A stretch of 37,348 nucleotides of DNA from assembly GCA_018816185.1 (NCBI GenBank), contig JAHIWI010000287.1, forward strand, positions 1-37,348, written 5' to 3'. The position numbers were made by a program, and so were the translations under genes. Origin of the DNA: Bacillota bacterium. Its GTDB lineage: Bacteria; Bacillota; Bacilli; Bacillales_A; Planococcaceae. The notes under the pieces were generated by a model, which was given only the letters and a program-made list of their open reading frames with translations, was not told the DNA's origin and searched no databases. Shown here one piece after another: positions 23,779-31,982 of this stretch. Numbering within the stretch: position 1 is the stretch's first letter; the number at the start of each line of letters is the position of its first letter.

Positions 23779-24237
23779 TCAGTGTCCTGATATACAATTA
23801 TGGTCCTTACACTTACACTGACCAGGCACACAACTACATGGTACCTCAGCCACAGCATCCTTCTCTTTCAACTTAAGGATCTGTTGTAAGTTCTCTATAT
23901 CCTTAAAGCTCAATGTGGCATTCGAAATCATACTTCCGATTGTATTACCGATATCCTTATCACATATATGGTCTAGGAGTTCATAAAGTGTGCCTTTGAT
24001 CATTTCACTTTCACTTACTTCAGTGGAATAAATATACTTTTTCCCTTCTGTTTCTGTAAGGAGTATACCTTTCTTAACAAGTCTCCCAATGAACGTTTTA
24101 GTAGTGGCAGGTTTCCAATCTTTCTTCTGTTCTAAAATGTCTATAATTTCTTTGCTAGTAACTTTATCTTGTGCCCAAACAACCCGCATAATTTCCCACT
24201 CTGAGTCAGTAATTTTTGATTCTATCTCATTATTCAT
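23779..24237 (-). CDS. copY: CopY-type copper-responsive repressor
   Basis: A 152-aa BlaI/CopY-family repressor: N-terminal winged helix (Glu-Trp-Glu-Ile-Met-Arg-Val-Val-Trp near residue 13; Ala-Thr-Thr-Lys-Thr-Phe-Ile-Gly-Arg-Leu near 47), central dimer helices, and a cysteine tail Cys-Ser-Cys-x4-Cys-Lys-Cys followed by another Cys. CopY binds zinc and holds DNA; Cu(I) displaces it and opens the operon. It is the first gene of copY-copZ-copA-glutaredoxin, with two matching cop boxes just upstream. CopY is typical of lactic-acid bacteria and enterococci, and is less usual beside a CsoR system. Confidence 0.93.
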   Translation of the reverse strand: MNNEIESKITDSEWEIMRVVWAQDKVTSKEIIDILEQKKDWKPATTKTFIGRLVKKGILLTETEGKKYIYSTEVSESEMIKGTLYELLDHICDKDIGNTIGSMISNATLSFKDIENLQQILKLKEKDAVAEVPCSCVPGQCKCKDHNCISGH

Positions 24238-24255
24238 TTTATCAACGCCCTTCGT

Positions 24256-24308
24256 TTACATTTGTAATCGATATAACACAGTTTACATTTGTAATTCATT
24301 TTTGTCAA
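24256..24308 (-). promoter_or_regulatory. CopY operon promoter with two cop boxes
   Basis: On the minus strand TTGACA (24308-24303), 17-nt spacer and TAAACT (24285-24280) form the promoter. Two perfect TTACATTTGTAA boxes (24256-24267 and 24283-24294) match the known CopY consensus TACAnnTGTA. One overlaps the -10 region and the other lies 27 bp downstream, near the copY start. Confidence 0.9.
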
Positions 24309-24354
24309 CTTACAAAAGGAGCTATACTTTAATCCGTTTTAAACAGAACCATAA

Positions 24355-24435
24355 TATGTAGGCGGTAACCTGATTTTTACAGGTGTTGAAGGTGTTGCTG
24401 ACCTTTTCCTTACCACATGGTTATTCCGCCATATA
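24355..24435. repeat. Inverted-repeat element with two inner hairpins (81 bp)
   Basis: The ends TATGTAGGCGGTAACC and GGTTATTCCGCCATATA are imperfect inverted repeats. Inside are ACCTG-ATTTTTA-CAGGT (24368-24384) and AAGGT-GTTGCTG-ACCTT (24389-24405). It could be a three-way-junction RNA or a tiny non-autonomous element. The strand is unknown. The rest of 24238-24694 shows only the CopY operators and a terminator. Confidence 0.4.
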
Positions 24436-24619
24436 AAAATCACTTGATCTAAAATGTTATAAAAAAATCAGCTATGTAGGATTAGTAGATAATTTATAAT
24501 GCGTAATAATAAATCTTATTAATTTTGCCCGTGAATTCTTAACAAGCTTGCTTTTATTAATTATTTAGTTGTTTTGCGAATGCTATAGCGCATAATAATA
24601 AGGTTGTATAAAAAAATTA

Positions 24620-24657
24620 ATAAAGGATCGAAGTTACCATTAGTAACTTCGATCCTT
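24620..24657 (-). terminator. Terminator after the DUF305 gene
   Basis: The perfect 15-bp stem AAGGATCGAAGTTAC / GTAACTTCGATCCTT has a 5-nt loop and a T-rich minus-strand tail. Confidence 0.8.
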
Positions 24658-24694
24658 CTTATTATGTGAAAGAGGAGTAAACCATTTAATTCAT

Positions 24695-25150
24695 CTAATC
24701 TTGTTCTTTTTCAATTTCTTCTATAAGTTTTTTCATTTCTTTAATCTCTTTACGCTGTGCCTCAATTATACTATCTGCAAGCTCTTGTACACGTGGGTCA
24801 GATAGGTTAGCACGCTCGCTTGTCAAGATTGCAATGGAATGGTGCGGAATCATTGCTTTCATCCAAGAAGTATCTTCGACTGTTGTTTGACTACGGACCA
24901 ACCAAAGTGAACTAGCAAAAATGATTGCACTAACAGCAAGGATAATCACATTCAATCGTTTATTCGTGTACATGTGGCGCATAAAAATTAACATTACAAT
25001 AGCCATAACAGAGCCCATAATAAAGGCCATATAAAGTCGAGTTTCACTGAAAATTATATGATCTAATTGAAACACATTAAGATACATAAGTGCATACATG
25101 ATTATGGTAGACGTCCCTATCATCACTCCGAAATTGACATATTTCTTCAT
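24695..25150 (-). CDS. DUF305 membrane protein
   Basis: A 151-aa protein with three membrane helices (about 7-27, 38-58, 67-86) followed by a short DUF305 domain: Trp-Met-Lys-Ala-Met-Ile-Pro-His-His-Ser-Ile-Ala near residue 97, and a helical C-terminus (Ala-Asp-Ser-Ile-Ile-Glu-Ala-Gln). DUF305 proteins are widespread next to copper genes and carry conserved His residues, but their role is unproven. GAAGGAGAG precedes ATG 25150. The gene is alone, with its own terminator. The gap 25151-25468 shows no gene. Confidence 0.8.
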   Translation of the reverse strand: MKKYVNFGVMIGTSTIIMYALMYLNVFQLDHIIFSETRLYMAFIMGSVMAIVMLIFMRHMYTNKRLNVIILAVSAIIFASSLWLVRSQTTVEDTSWMKAMIPHHSIAILTSERANLSDPRVQELADSIIEAQRKEIKEMKKLIEEIEKEQD

Positions 25151-25468
25151 TAAAATCTCTCCTTCTTTTTTTGGGATTTTAAAAACACCTTATTTTAAGT
25201 GCTACCCGGTTAAAAATTTTTAAAACATAATGCAGTCAAACTATGTAGTTATATGACTTTTAATGACTAGTTTGTCTTCATAATGAATGAAAACGTCATC
25301 ATTAATTGATTCTTATATTTTTTTTGTTGAACTCATTTTTTTCTATTCTAAGTAGGTGTTTAAAGGAAAGTGTAATATGCATATCCAACTCTATTAAAAA
25401 CTCCAGATTCTATAATAAAGTGTTAAGATTAGATATCTTTTTATTTTGGAATAGGTGGGACTAAAAAA

Positions 25469-26542
25469 TTGTTTACAAGAAAAGGAAATAAGAAAAATGA
25501 AAAAAATAAAACTAAAATAAAACCTTTACTAAAGTTTTTACTGTTTATAGCTATTTTTCTTTTTATTATGTGGCTTATGATCGTCTTTTTCTTATCATTT
25601 TTTTATGACTCAGACAAATTAGAGGGAACTATATTTGAAGAGAATTCACATTCTTTAACAAGTTTAAAATCGGAAACATTGAAGAAAATATTCGATTTTA
25701 CTAATCCACAAGATAAAATAGATGATTCGATAACGAATGCCGATAATGAGTCAAAGACTCACACGAATATTGAAGATAGAGATGAATTTCAACCTACTAT
25801 GGAGAATCTTTTTAAAGATAGGGATCTCACCATAAAGAATATTGATGCACTTTTTAAAAGTATAAAATCTCCAAAGGAAATTGATAGTTCACATTCAACT
25901 TTTGGAAAAGAAGTTGTTTACATTTATCACACTCATAGTAGAGAATCATTCTTACCTTATTTAAAAGACACGCTAAAACCGGAAGAAGCTTATCATGAGA
26001 CAGCAAATATTACCTTAGTTGGGGAAATGCTTGGAAGAGCAATAGAAAGAAGAGGAGTTGGAACGGAAGTAGATTCCACGGATATAGTAGAAATGCTAGC
26101 ACTACGAGAGTTGGACTACAGTAGTTCGTATGCAGCTTCGAGAGAATTTGTTCAGTCTGCTCTCAAAGAAAATAATGATTTAGATCTGTTTTTCGACGTC
26201 CATCGGGATTCTTTGAACAAAGATTCCACTACTATCAAATTAAATGGAGAAAACCATGCTCGGCTGTTGTTTGTGGTTGGAACAGGCTATGAGGGTTTTG
26301 AAAATAATCTTAATTTTGCTGAAGCATTAGATAAAATGCTCTCAGCTCAATACCCTGGTTTGTCAAAAGGCGTAATTCAAAAAGATGGCAGAAGTGGGAA
26401 TGGTGTTTATAACCAAGATCTTTCTCCTAACTCTGTGATAGTTGAAATTGGTGGTGTTGATAATACTGTAGAAGAACTTCATAGGACTACTGAAATTTTT
26501 GCGGATGTAATTAGTAATTATTATTGGCACAGAGAAAAATAA
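25469..26542 (+). CDS. SpoIIP-like peptidoglycan amidase/endopeptidase
   Basis: A 357-aa protein: basic N-terminus, one membrane helix (about 21-45), a variable low-complexity linker, then a SpoIIP domain from about residue 148: Tyr-His-Thr-His-Ser-Arg-Glu-Ser (153-160), Asp-Val-His-Arg-Asp near 243-247, and Asn-Gln-Asp-Leu-Ser followed by Glu-Ile-Gly-Gly-Val-Asp-Asn. These match the metal and catalytic residues of the engulfment hydrolase SpoIIP. A TTG start is used, 10 nt after GGTGGG. As housekeeping spoIIP is chromosomal, this may be an accessory copy acting on the wall under other conditions. Confidence 0.8.
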   Translation: MFTRKGNKKNEKNKTKIKPLLKFLLFIAIFLFIMWLMIVFFLSFFYDSDKLEGTIFEENSHSLTSLKSETLKKIFDFTNPQDKIDDSITNADNESKTHTNIEDRDEFQPTMENLFKDRDLTIKNIDALFKSIKSPKEIDSSHSTFGKEVVYIYHTHSRESFLPYLKDTLKPEEAYHETANITLVGEMLGRAIERRGVGTEVDSTDIVEMLALRELDYSSSYAASREFVQSALKENNDLDLFFDVHRDSLNKDSTTIKLNGENHARLLFVVGTGYEGFENNLNFAEALDKMLSAQYPGLSKGVIQKDGRSGNGVYNQDLSPNSVIVEIGGVDNTVEELHRTTEIFADVISNYYWHREK

Positions 26543-26752
26543 ATTGATGAAGATTTTAAAACCTGTGCGGAAAGAATACTAAAAGCTCTTCAGTATGATT
26601 GGGTTATTGGAGAAAACCTATTTAAAACCACTTCTAGTATTGGTATAGCCATTTTCTCAGATGAAGGAGAAGAATCCGATATTCTTATGAAACATTCAGA
26701 TCAAGCTTTATATTATGCCAAAAAGAGTGGTCGAAATACATATACTTTTTAA
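26543..26752 (+). pseudogene. Relic: C-terminal end of a GGDEF domain
   Basis: Seventy codons directly after the SpoIIP-like stop, without a start or ribosome site, read as the end of a diguanylate cyclase domain: Ser-Ser-Ile-Gly-Ile-Ala-Ile-Phe, then His-Ser-Asp-Gln-Ala-Leu-Tyr-Tyr-Ala-Lys-Lys-Ser-Gly-Arg-Asn. The GGDEF signature itself lies in the missing part, so the piece is inactive. The junction with the SpoIIP gene marks a past recombination. 26753-26960 holds nothing recognisable. Confidence 0.8.
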
Positions 26753-26963
26753 TCTGAATAATAGAGTAAACCAAGTTTCATGAGATTTTCCTTTGGTATT
26801 TAAAATTAAAGAATCTAGTCGAATAAATAATAAATGGATTCGCTGTTAATGTAGAAGTCCCAAAATAATTAATTAAATTCTAACTACTTCCAAACTAAGT
26901 GAACTCCTAACTTACTATGAAGCTTCTGCTTGATTTGCAATGGAGCTGGAAAGATAAATAATG

Positions 26964-27009
26964 CAGAAGTCCCCTTTTTCATTTGGAAAGGGGACTTCTG
27001 TTTACTTTT
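26964..27009. terminator. Terminator between the GGDEF relic and the copper-storage-type gene
   Basis: The perfect 14-bp stem CAGAAGTCCCCTTT / AAAGGGGACTTCTG (26964-26977 with 26987-27000) is followed by T-rich sequence on the plus strand. It also lies just past the end of the minus-strand gene. Confidence 0.75.
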
Positions 27010-27021
27010 AATAATATTTTA

Positions 27022-27348
27022 TCAAACCATTTTTTCACAGGCTTCTGCACATTTACGACAAGCCTCGGCACATTTTTGACAGTGTTCATGATTATGTTTG
27101 GCACATTCTTCAGCACATGATCTACATATTAAAGCACATAAAGTACAAATTTCTTTCATATTCCTGCTCTCAGTCTGCATAGCTGTAATTGCAAGTATGC
27201 AAATATCCGCACACTCTCTATCTAATATAATGCACTCTCTCATCATGTCGATGTCCGTTTCCTTCAAACAAGAAGAAAAACAGGTGTTGCAGGCTTCTAA
27301 ACAGTCCAAACATGCTTTAATACATTCTTCATATTGAACGTTTGTCAT
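27022..27348 (-). CDS. Four-helix-bundle copper-storage-type protein (DUF326)
   Basis: A 108-aa protein with 19 cysteines, mostly spaced as Cys-x2-Cys or Cys-x3-Cys along predicted helices, plus a His-Asn-His-Glu-His cluster near the C-terminus. This is the DUF326/Csp pattern: Cys side chains line the bundle and hold many Cu(I) ions. No signal peptide is present, so it is the cytosolic (Csp3-like) kind. CCAGGAGGG precedes ATG 27348. It is divergent from the C39 peptidase gene, with 220 nt between. Confidence 0.9.
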   Translation of the reverse strand: MTNVQYEECIKACLDCLEACNTCFSSCLKETDIDMMRECIILDRECADICILAITAMQTESRNMKEICTLCALICRSCAEECAKHNHEHCQKCAEACRKCAEACEKMV

Positions 27349-27455
27349 ATTACCCTCCTGGAATTTTCGATTTTATTTACATCCACTACTTTTCCCAAAT
27401 TAGGATGTGAGTATACACTTTATCTTGTATTACGTTTTGATAAAAAATGTAATAC

Positions 27456-27487
27456 TGCATAAATTCTGCTTATTTCTTCAGTACTAT
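27456..27487 (+). promoter_or_regulatory. Direct-repeat promoter (site d) of the C39 peptidase gene
   Basis: TGCATAAATTC then TGCTTATTTCT (27456-27477), four bases TCAG, then -10 TACTAT (27482-27487). The gene starts about 80 nt downstream. The spacing is identical to the sites at 19564 and 31018. Confidence 0.55.
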
Positions 27488-27568
27488 GTTATTCATAACA
27501 AAATTTTAGAGGATTCTAGCTATACATAGAAAGTCTTAACTATCATACAATAGTAGGTGAATTTCAAA

Positions 27569-28462
27569 ATGAAATTAAATATATTTTTATTCACGTTATT
27601 GCTATCTCTACTCGCTACATTCTTTTATCTTCTAATTTTATATGACGATTTATCCTTACAGAAAGCTAACACGCTCGAAAACACTAGCGTTCAAAAGGAG
27701 TTCGAATTCAAAAATAATGAATTATATCCATTTTCTCCATTAAGGTTATATCGTTATAAGACTCCTTCTAATATAGGTTTTTTCAAGATTTCATCAGGTG
27801 TAAATTACCCTACATTAACCAATGAAAAAAGCTTTTCCGATTTAAATTCAAAAGAACGAGAAATCTTGAATTTCCCAATAGTTTATCAAAATCCAGAACT
27901 TCCTAACGGATGTGAAATAACAGCAGTAACATCAGTTTTTCACTATTATGGTTTTTATATCGATAAAATTAAAATGTCTGATTACTACCTTTACCAATCA
28001 CCTATTGTGACGGTAAACAACCGTAGGTATGGGCCAGATCCAAATATCGGCTATGCTGGCAGTCCAAAAAACCCAAAAAATGGATGGTATGCATTTGCGG
28101 GTCCAATTGAACAAGCTGCAAAGGTGGCAACGAAATCATTAGATACTAATTTAAAAACAGAAAATATAAGTGGTAGTACTGCTGAAGAAATAGAAAATTG
28201 GCTAAAACAAGGTGTTCCTGTAATCATGTGGGTTACTTTAAATTTAGAAGAACCCAAGATAAATGGCGGTTGGTACATAAACGGAACTAATAAATTTCAT
28301 CGTTCATACACAAATTTGCATACAGTAGTTTTGCTAAAATCAACAGAAAATGAAGTGATTATTATGGATCCTCTGAAGGGATATGTTAAACATGACAAAA
28401 CCACTTTATTCAAAAGTTATGATTCTCTAAATAAACAAGCAATAGTCATTAAGGATTTCTAA
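27569..28462 (+). CDS. C39-like cysteine peptidase, membrane-anchored
   Basis: A 297-aa protein: N-terminal membrane anchor (about 2-26), then a Peptidase_C39_2-like domain with Leu-Pro-Asn-Gly-Cys-Glu-Ile-Thr-Ala (catalytic Cys115), a conserved Trp-Tyr-Ala-Phe segment, Trp-Leu-Lys-Gln-Gly-Val-Pro-Val, and a C-terminal His (Leu-His-Thr-Val-Val-Leu) with Asp-Pro-Leu-Lys-Gly. ATG 27569 fits AGTAGGTG 9 nt upstream; a GTG at 27557 would sit inside that site. Its substrate is unknown. It is driven by direct-repeat site d. 28463-28792 contains no gene. Confidence 0.8.
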   Translation: MKLNIFLFTLLLSLLATFFYLLILYDDLSLQKANTLENTSVQKEFEFKNNELYPFSPLRLYRYKTPSNIGFFKISSGVNYPTLTNEKSFSDLNSKEREILNFPIVYQNPELPNGCEITAVTSVFHYYGFYIDKIKMSDYYLYQSPIVTVNNRRYGPDPNIGYAGSPKNPKNGWYAFAGPIEQAAKVATKSLDTNLKTENISGSTAEEIENWLKQGVPVIMWVTLNLEEPKINGGWYINGTNKFHRSYTNLHTVVLLKSTENEVIIMDPLKGYVKHDKTTLFKSYDSLNKQAIVIKDF

Positions 28463-28792
28463 GATTCCCCTACCCGAGAGCAGTAGAGTTTAGAAAACCC
28501 CTATGTCACATTTGAACCTTAAACTCAGTGTGCAGGAGCTCCCTTTATGAAACCAAAATCAATTAAATAATCAATAGCAATAATTAAAACTTCGCGAGTA
28601 TAGTGTACTTTTCAAAAAGTCTAAAAACTTGTAAAAGGTTACGTAACATGAGTAGCAGATGTCATGTTCACTATGAAATAATTTCACATTCTTAATAATT
28701 AGGTTTAGTTTTTTACTTTAAGGAAACAGTAATGATTGAAACAGTAAATATTTCAAAATGTCATTTCCGCAAGGAGGCTTACTACTTTAAGG

Positions 28793-30220
28793 ATGGAAAC
28801 ACATGGAGATAACATCCCACATGCAGTACAAACAAAGGATAAGATAAAGATTATTTTAGTGTTGGCACTGCCAGCTGTGATTGAAAATTTTTTCCAGACT
28901 ATTCTCGGCTTTGTTGACACTTACTTTGTGTCGAAAATTGGTCTTGCCGAAGTTTCCGCAGTGGGTGTGACAAATGCTGTGCTTGCCATCTATTTTGCAT
29001 TGTTTATGGCAATTGGCGTTGCTGCTAATGTTAGAATTGCAAATTTTCTTGGCGCAAAACAACCAGAAAAAGCACGCCATATTGCACAACAATCAATTAT
29101 ATTGGCTATTTTGTTTGGTATATTGACTGGAATTATAACTATTTTATTCGCAGGACCTTTATTAAAGTTAATGGGAATAGAAGACAATGTCCTTCAAGCA
29201 GGAGAAATTTATTTTAAAATTGTAGCAATCCCCTCTGTATTTATGTCCTTAATGTTTGTACTCAGTGCAATTTTAAGAGGGGCTGGGGATACACGTGGTC
29301 CTATGAAAGTCAGCATTTTAATTAATGTAGTAAATGGTGTACTGGATTATATATTTATTTTCGGATTCTGGTTTATTCCTGATATGGGTATTAAAGGGGC
29401 TGCAATAGCTACCGTAATAGCAAGAATTATTGGGAGTCTCGCTCTCTTTTATTATATAAAGCGCTCTCCTATTCTAACTTTTAGTAAGGCTTATTGGATG
29501 CCGGACAAACACCATTTAAAGGAATTAGTAACACTTGGCGGACCTGCAGCTGGGGAAAGATTAGTCATGAGACTCGGACAAATTGTCTACTTTGGATTCG
29601 TTGTAATACTAGGAACTAATGTATTTGCAGCACATCAAATTGCTGGAAATGTGGAAATTTTCTCATACATGATTGGTTATGGTTTTGCTACCGCAGCAAC
29701 CATTCTAGTTGGGCAGCAGATTGGGGCAGGAAACATAAACGAGGCGAAAAAATATGCGACTTTGTGCACATGGATCGGTATCGGTTCAATGACAATTTTA
29801 GGAATCCTTCTTTTCATTTTAGGGGGCTGGGCAGGTACCTTTTTCACTGATAATCCTGAAGTAATTGAAAATATTGGTACCTCTTTAAAAGTATCTGGGG
29901 CATTCCAACCATTTCTGGCATTACTACTCATACTCACTGGTGCATTTCAGGGGGCGAATAACACGAAGTTTCCAATGTATCTGACAGCAGTGGGCATGTG
30001 GGGGATTCGTACTTCACTTGTGTATGTACTTGGAATTCAACTTGGGTGGGGACTTCTCGGTGTATGGATTGCAATTGGGTTAGATATTGCATTTAGAGCC
30101 GTAGTCTTAACTATACAGTTCACACGTGGAAAATGGATTTCCGTTAAAAAGGATGCAGAAGATGAATGTCATCCTCAGACGTCAAAAGAGACTATGTCTG
30201 GATGCGTTAATAACTATTAA
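28793..30220 (+). CDS. MATE-family multidrug/toxin exporter
   Basis: A 475-aa MATE protein with twelve membrane helices in two similar halves; Leu-Arg-Gly-Ala-Gly-Asp-Thr-Arg (about 161-168) and Phe-Gln-Gly-Ala-Asn-Asn-Thr (second half) mark the paired repeats. MATE pumps use sodium or proton gradients to expel cationic compounds. AAGGAGG lies 15 nt before ATG 28793, which is a long spacing. The C-terminal tail has a Cys/His-containing extension. It has no visible link to the copper operons other than position. Confidence 0.9.
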   Translation: METHGDNIPHAVQTKDKIKIILVLALPAVIENFFQTILGFVDTYFVSKIGLAEVSAVGVTNAVLAIYFALFMAIGVAANVRIANFLGAKQPEKARHIAQQSIILAILFGILTGIITILFAGPLLKLMGIEDNVLQAGEIYFKIVAIPSVFMSLMFVLSAILRGAGDTRGPMKVSILINVVNGVLDYIFIFGFWFIPDMGIKGAAIATVIARIIGSLALFYYIKRSPILTFSKAYWMPDKHHLKELVTLGGPAAGERLVMRLGQIVYFGFVVILGTNVFAAHQIAGNVEIFSYMIGYGFATAATILVGQQIGAGNINEAKKYATLCTWIGIGSMTILGILLFILGGWAGTFFTDNPEVIENIGTSLKVSGAFQPFLALLLILTGAFQGANNTKFPMYLTAVGMWGIRTSLVYVLGIQLGWGLLGVWIAIGLDIAFRAVVLTIQFTRGKWISVKKDAEDECHPQTSKETMSGCVNNY

Positions 30221-30378
30221 AAAAACCACTAAAAGGTACCATACATTAAGTATTGAGAATTATTGAGCTGAAATGCTAATGAAACTATTGACACAGTGGT
30301 AGAAGAAATATTTCATTTAAGCGAATACTTCATATGAAAGAAACAAGTTATTTTTTGAACTAATTCGTTTATTTATGT

Positions 30379-30642
30379 TTAAAATAGAAGAAAGACAATC
30401 CCAATTATGAACAAGTGAACTGGATAGAAAGCTGTTGTACGGTACTTGAGAATTATCGCTATAAAGAATAATCGCTTAAAGTATCGTTTTCTGTTTCTTG
30501 TTCTTTCCATGCCTAAAACAATAAAGAAACAATATAACGGAAATGCGATACGTCCTATTGCACGTAGTATCGGTAAATCCGTAAAAAAGGTAAAACCTAA
30601 ATGGTCGATTAACATTGTCAACATTGTAATCCATTCTAACAA
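30379..30642 (-). pseudogene. traX: traX with internal deletion
   Basis: An 87-aa frame joins the start of a TraX protein (Met-Leu-Ile-Asp-His-Leu-Gly; Ile-Gly-Arg-Ile-Ala-Phe-Pro-Leu) directly to its end (Thr-Thr-Ala-Phe-Tyr-Pro-Val-His-Leu). The full TraX at 35793-36500 has about 150 residues between these parts. A good start remains (TTG 30642 after AAAGGGGGA), so the short product may still be made. Upstream lies direct-repeat site f. TraX acts as an acyltransferase-like membrane protein; the mini form lacks most helices. Confidence 0.75.
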
Positions 30643-30713
30643 CTTAAATCCCCCTTTTTCATAATTAGTCTTTAAAATAAATTATCTTCTCTCTTTAAAA
30701 AATGATGTTATAA

Positions 30714-30745
30714 AGGATATGTTCGAAATAAGGAGAATTTATGCA
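30714..30745 (-). promoter_or_regulatory. Direct-repeat promoter (site f) upstream of the shortened traX
   Basis: On the minus strand: TGCATAAATTC then TCCTTATTTCG (30745-30724), four bases AACA, then -10 TATCCT (30719-30714). It is divergent from site c. No gene lies in 30746-31081 apart from site c. Confidence 0.55.
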
Positions 30746-31017
30746 GATTCTTATAAGTTAAGAAAAAACTATCTGAAATTCAGGTATAATTTTCAACATC
30801 GAAAAAAATCCCTTCTTTTCTAATTGAGATCAGAATCATAAACGAGATAATGTAAACCTTCAATCTTCCAACATTCTCAATTATGCTGATTTTAGATGTT
30901 AGGTTGGTTTTGGTTTCACTATTTAGAAGATGAAAAATAAATTGTAGGATCTACTTATTCCCAACCTATTTATTTCTGGATGGCCTAAAATTTATATGAT
31001 TCATAAATTGAGGGTTC

Positions 31018-31049
31018 TGCATAGTTTTTGCATAATTTGAGGGTATACT
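31018..31049 (+). promoter_or_regulatory. Direct-repeat promoter (site c) of the ydhK-like gene
   Basis: TGCATAGTTTT then TGCATAATTTG (31018-31039), the clearest tandem repeat of the five, then AGGG and the -10 box TATACT (31044-31049). The gene starts 33 nt downstream behind AAGGAGTG. Confidence 0.65.
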
Positions 31050-31081
31050 GCCTACATAACATTAGAAGGAGTGACTTACAG

Positions 31082-31666
31082 ATGAAACAAACTTATAAAA
31101 AATTACTTCTTTTCCCTGCTCTAGCGCTTGCCTTGACTGCATGCTCAGACTCATCACCCGAAAAAGATGACATGGAGGACATGGAACACGGAAATATGGA
31201 AGATTCCAGTTCTGAAAACAGCATGGAGGGTATGGACCATTCCGGTTCAGGAGAGATTCCTAAAGGGTTGGCAGAGGCAGAAAAACCTACTTATGAAGTT
31301 GGCAGTACAGCTGTGCTCCAAGCCAATCATATGGAAGGCATGAAAGGTGCCGAAGCAACAATCGTAGGTGCATTTGATACTACCGTCTATACCATTTCGT
31401 ATACCCCAACTACTGGTGGTGAACGAGTGGAAAATCATGAATGGGTTATTCATGAAGAGTTAAAAGATGCTGGGAAGGAACCATTTGAACCTGGAGCTGA
31501 AGTGATCGTTGAAGCAGACCATACGGAAGGCATGAAAGGTGCAACTGCAGAAATTGATTCTGCTGAACAAACAACAGTATATATGATTGATTACACACCA
31601 ACTAATGGTGGAGAAAAAGTGACCAATCATAAATGGGTTACAGATAGTGAACTGACCGCTGAATAA
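31082..31666 (+). CDS. YdhK-family (DUF1541) lipoprotein with duplicated domain
   Basis: A 194-aa lipoprotein (lipobox Leu-Thr-Ala-Cys, Cys20). A spacer rich in Asp, Glu, Met and His (residues 24-56, with Met-Asp-His and Met-Glu-His pieces) could bind copper. Two tandem DUF1541 repeats follow, each with His-x-Glu-Gly-Met-Lys-Gly-Ala, Thr-Val-Tyr and Tyr-Thr-Pro-Thr-x-Gly-Gly-Glu, then Val-x-Asn-His-x-Trp-Val. YdhK proteins are common in copper islands; the function is not established. ATG 31082 is selected over 31028 because of the AAGGAGTG site and because the promoter lies in between. Terminator at 31671. Confidence 0.85.
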   Translation: MKQTYKKLLLFPALALALTACSDSSPEKDDMEDMEHGNMEDSSSENSMEGMDHSGSGEIPKGLAEAEKPTYEVGSTAVLQANHMEGMKGAEATIVGAFDTTVYTISYTPTTGGERVENHEWVIHEELKDAGKEPFEPGAEVIVEADHTEGMKGATAEIDSAEQTTVYMIDYTPTNGGEKVTNHKWVTDSELTAE

Positions 31667-31670
31667 AATG

Positions 31671-31702
31671 AATAGCCTATCCATATTGGATAGGCTATTT
31701 TT
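31671..31702 (+). terminator. Terminator after the ydhK-like gene
   Basis: The perfect 12-bp stem AATAGCCTATCC / GGATAGGCTATT has a 5-nt loop and a T tail. Confidence 0.85.
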
Positions 31703-31704
31703 CC

Positions 31705-31880
31705 ATTTAGAAGAATTGAATGTACCTGATTTCAGTCAGAACAACCCAATTGTCCAAATTGCCGTGAATCCGACAAACGAACAGAAAATCACAATTGCGA
31801 CGTATGAAAATGATATCTATCAAACAAAGGAACTAGGGACAAATTGGAAAATGATTGCTGAGAAAGGGACATTGCAATAA
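31705..31880 (+). pseudogene. Relic: 3' end of the BNR lipoprotein gene
   Basis: The last 57 codons repeat the C-terminus of the lipoprotein at 16547-17464 with only a handful of base differences (Thr-Glu-Asp to Thr-Lys-Glu; Ala-Asp to Ala-Glu). It starts abruptly right after the ydhK terminator, has no start or ribosome site of its own, and lies in the opposite orientation to the complete gene. Confidence 0.9.
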
Positions 31881-31954
31881 TAAAAAGAATCCTTCTCGCG
31901 AGCTTTAAATAAAGGAACACTCGTTTTTTGGTCGTGAAACGCGCATCTCCTTTT

Positions 31955-31970
31955 ATACCGATATGGGTAT
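31955..31970. promoter_or_regulatory. Orphan CsoR-like box downstream of the second copZ
   Basis: ATACC-GATAT-GGGTAT resembles the CsoR boxes at 32581, 33354 and 34327 but is one base shorter and lies after, not before, the csoR-copZ unit, with no gene to serve. Confidence 0.45.
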
Positions 31971-31982
31971 GTTATTTTTTGC

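Noticed and set aside
25205..25240. Direct-repeat site upstream of the DUF305 gene (minus-strand CTGCATTATG)
   Set aside because: Only one half-site is present and CGGGTA stands at the -10 position.
30260..30325. A short frame (Ile-Asp-Thr-Val-Val-Glu-Glu-Ile) that faintly resembles the end of SpoIIP
   Set aside because: Fewer than 20 codons with weak similarity, no shared nucleotide stretch with 26440-26540; chance is likely.
31668..31880. A 70-aa gene starting at ATG 31668
   Set aside because: The start lies in the ydhK terminator, there is no ribosome site, and from 31705 the sequence is a copy of another gene's end.
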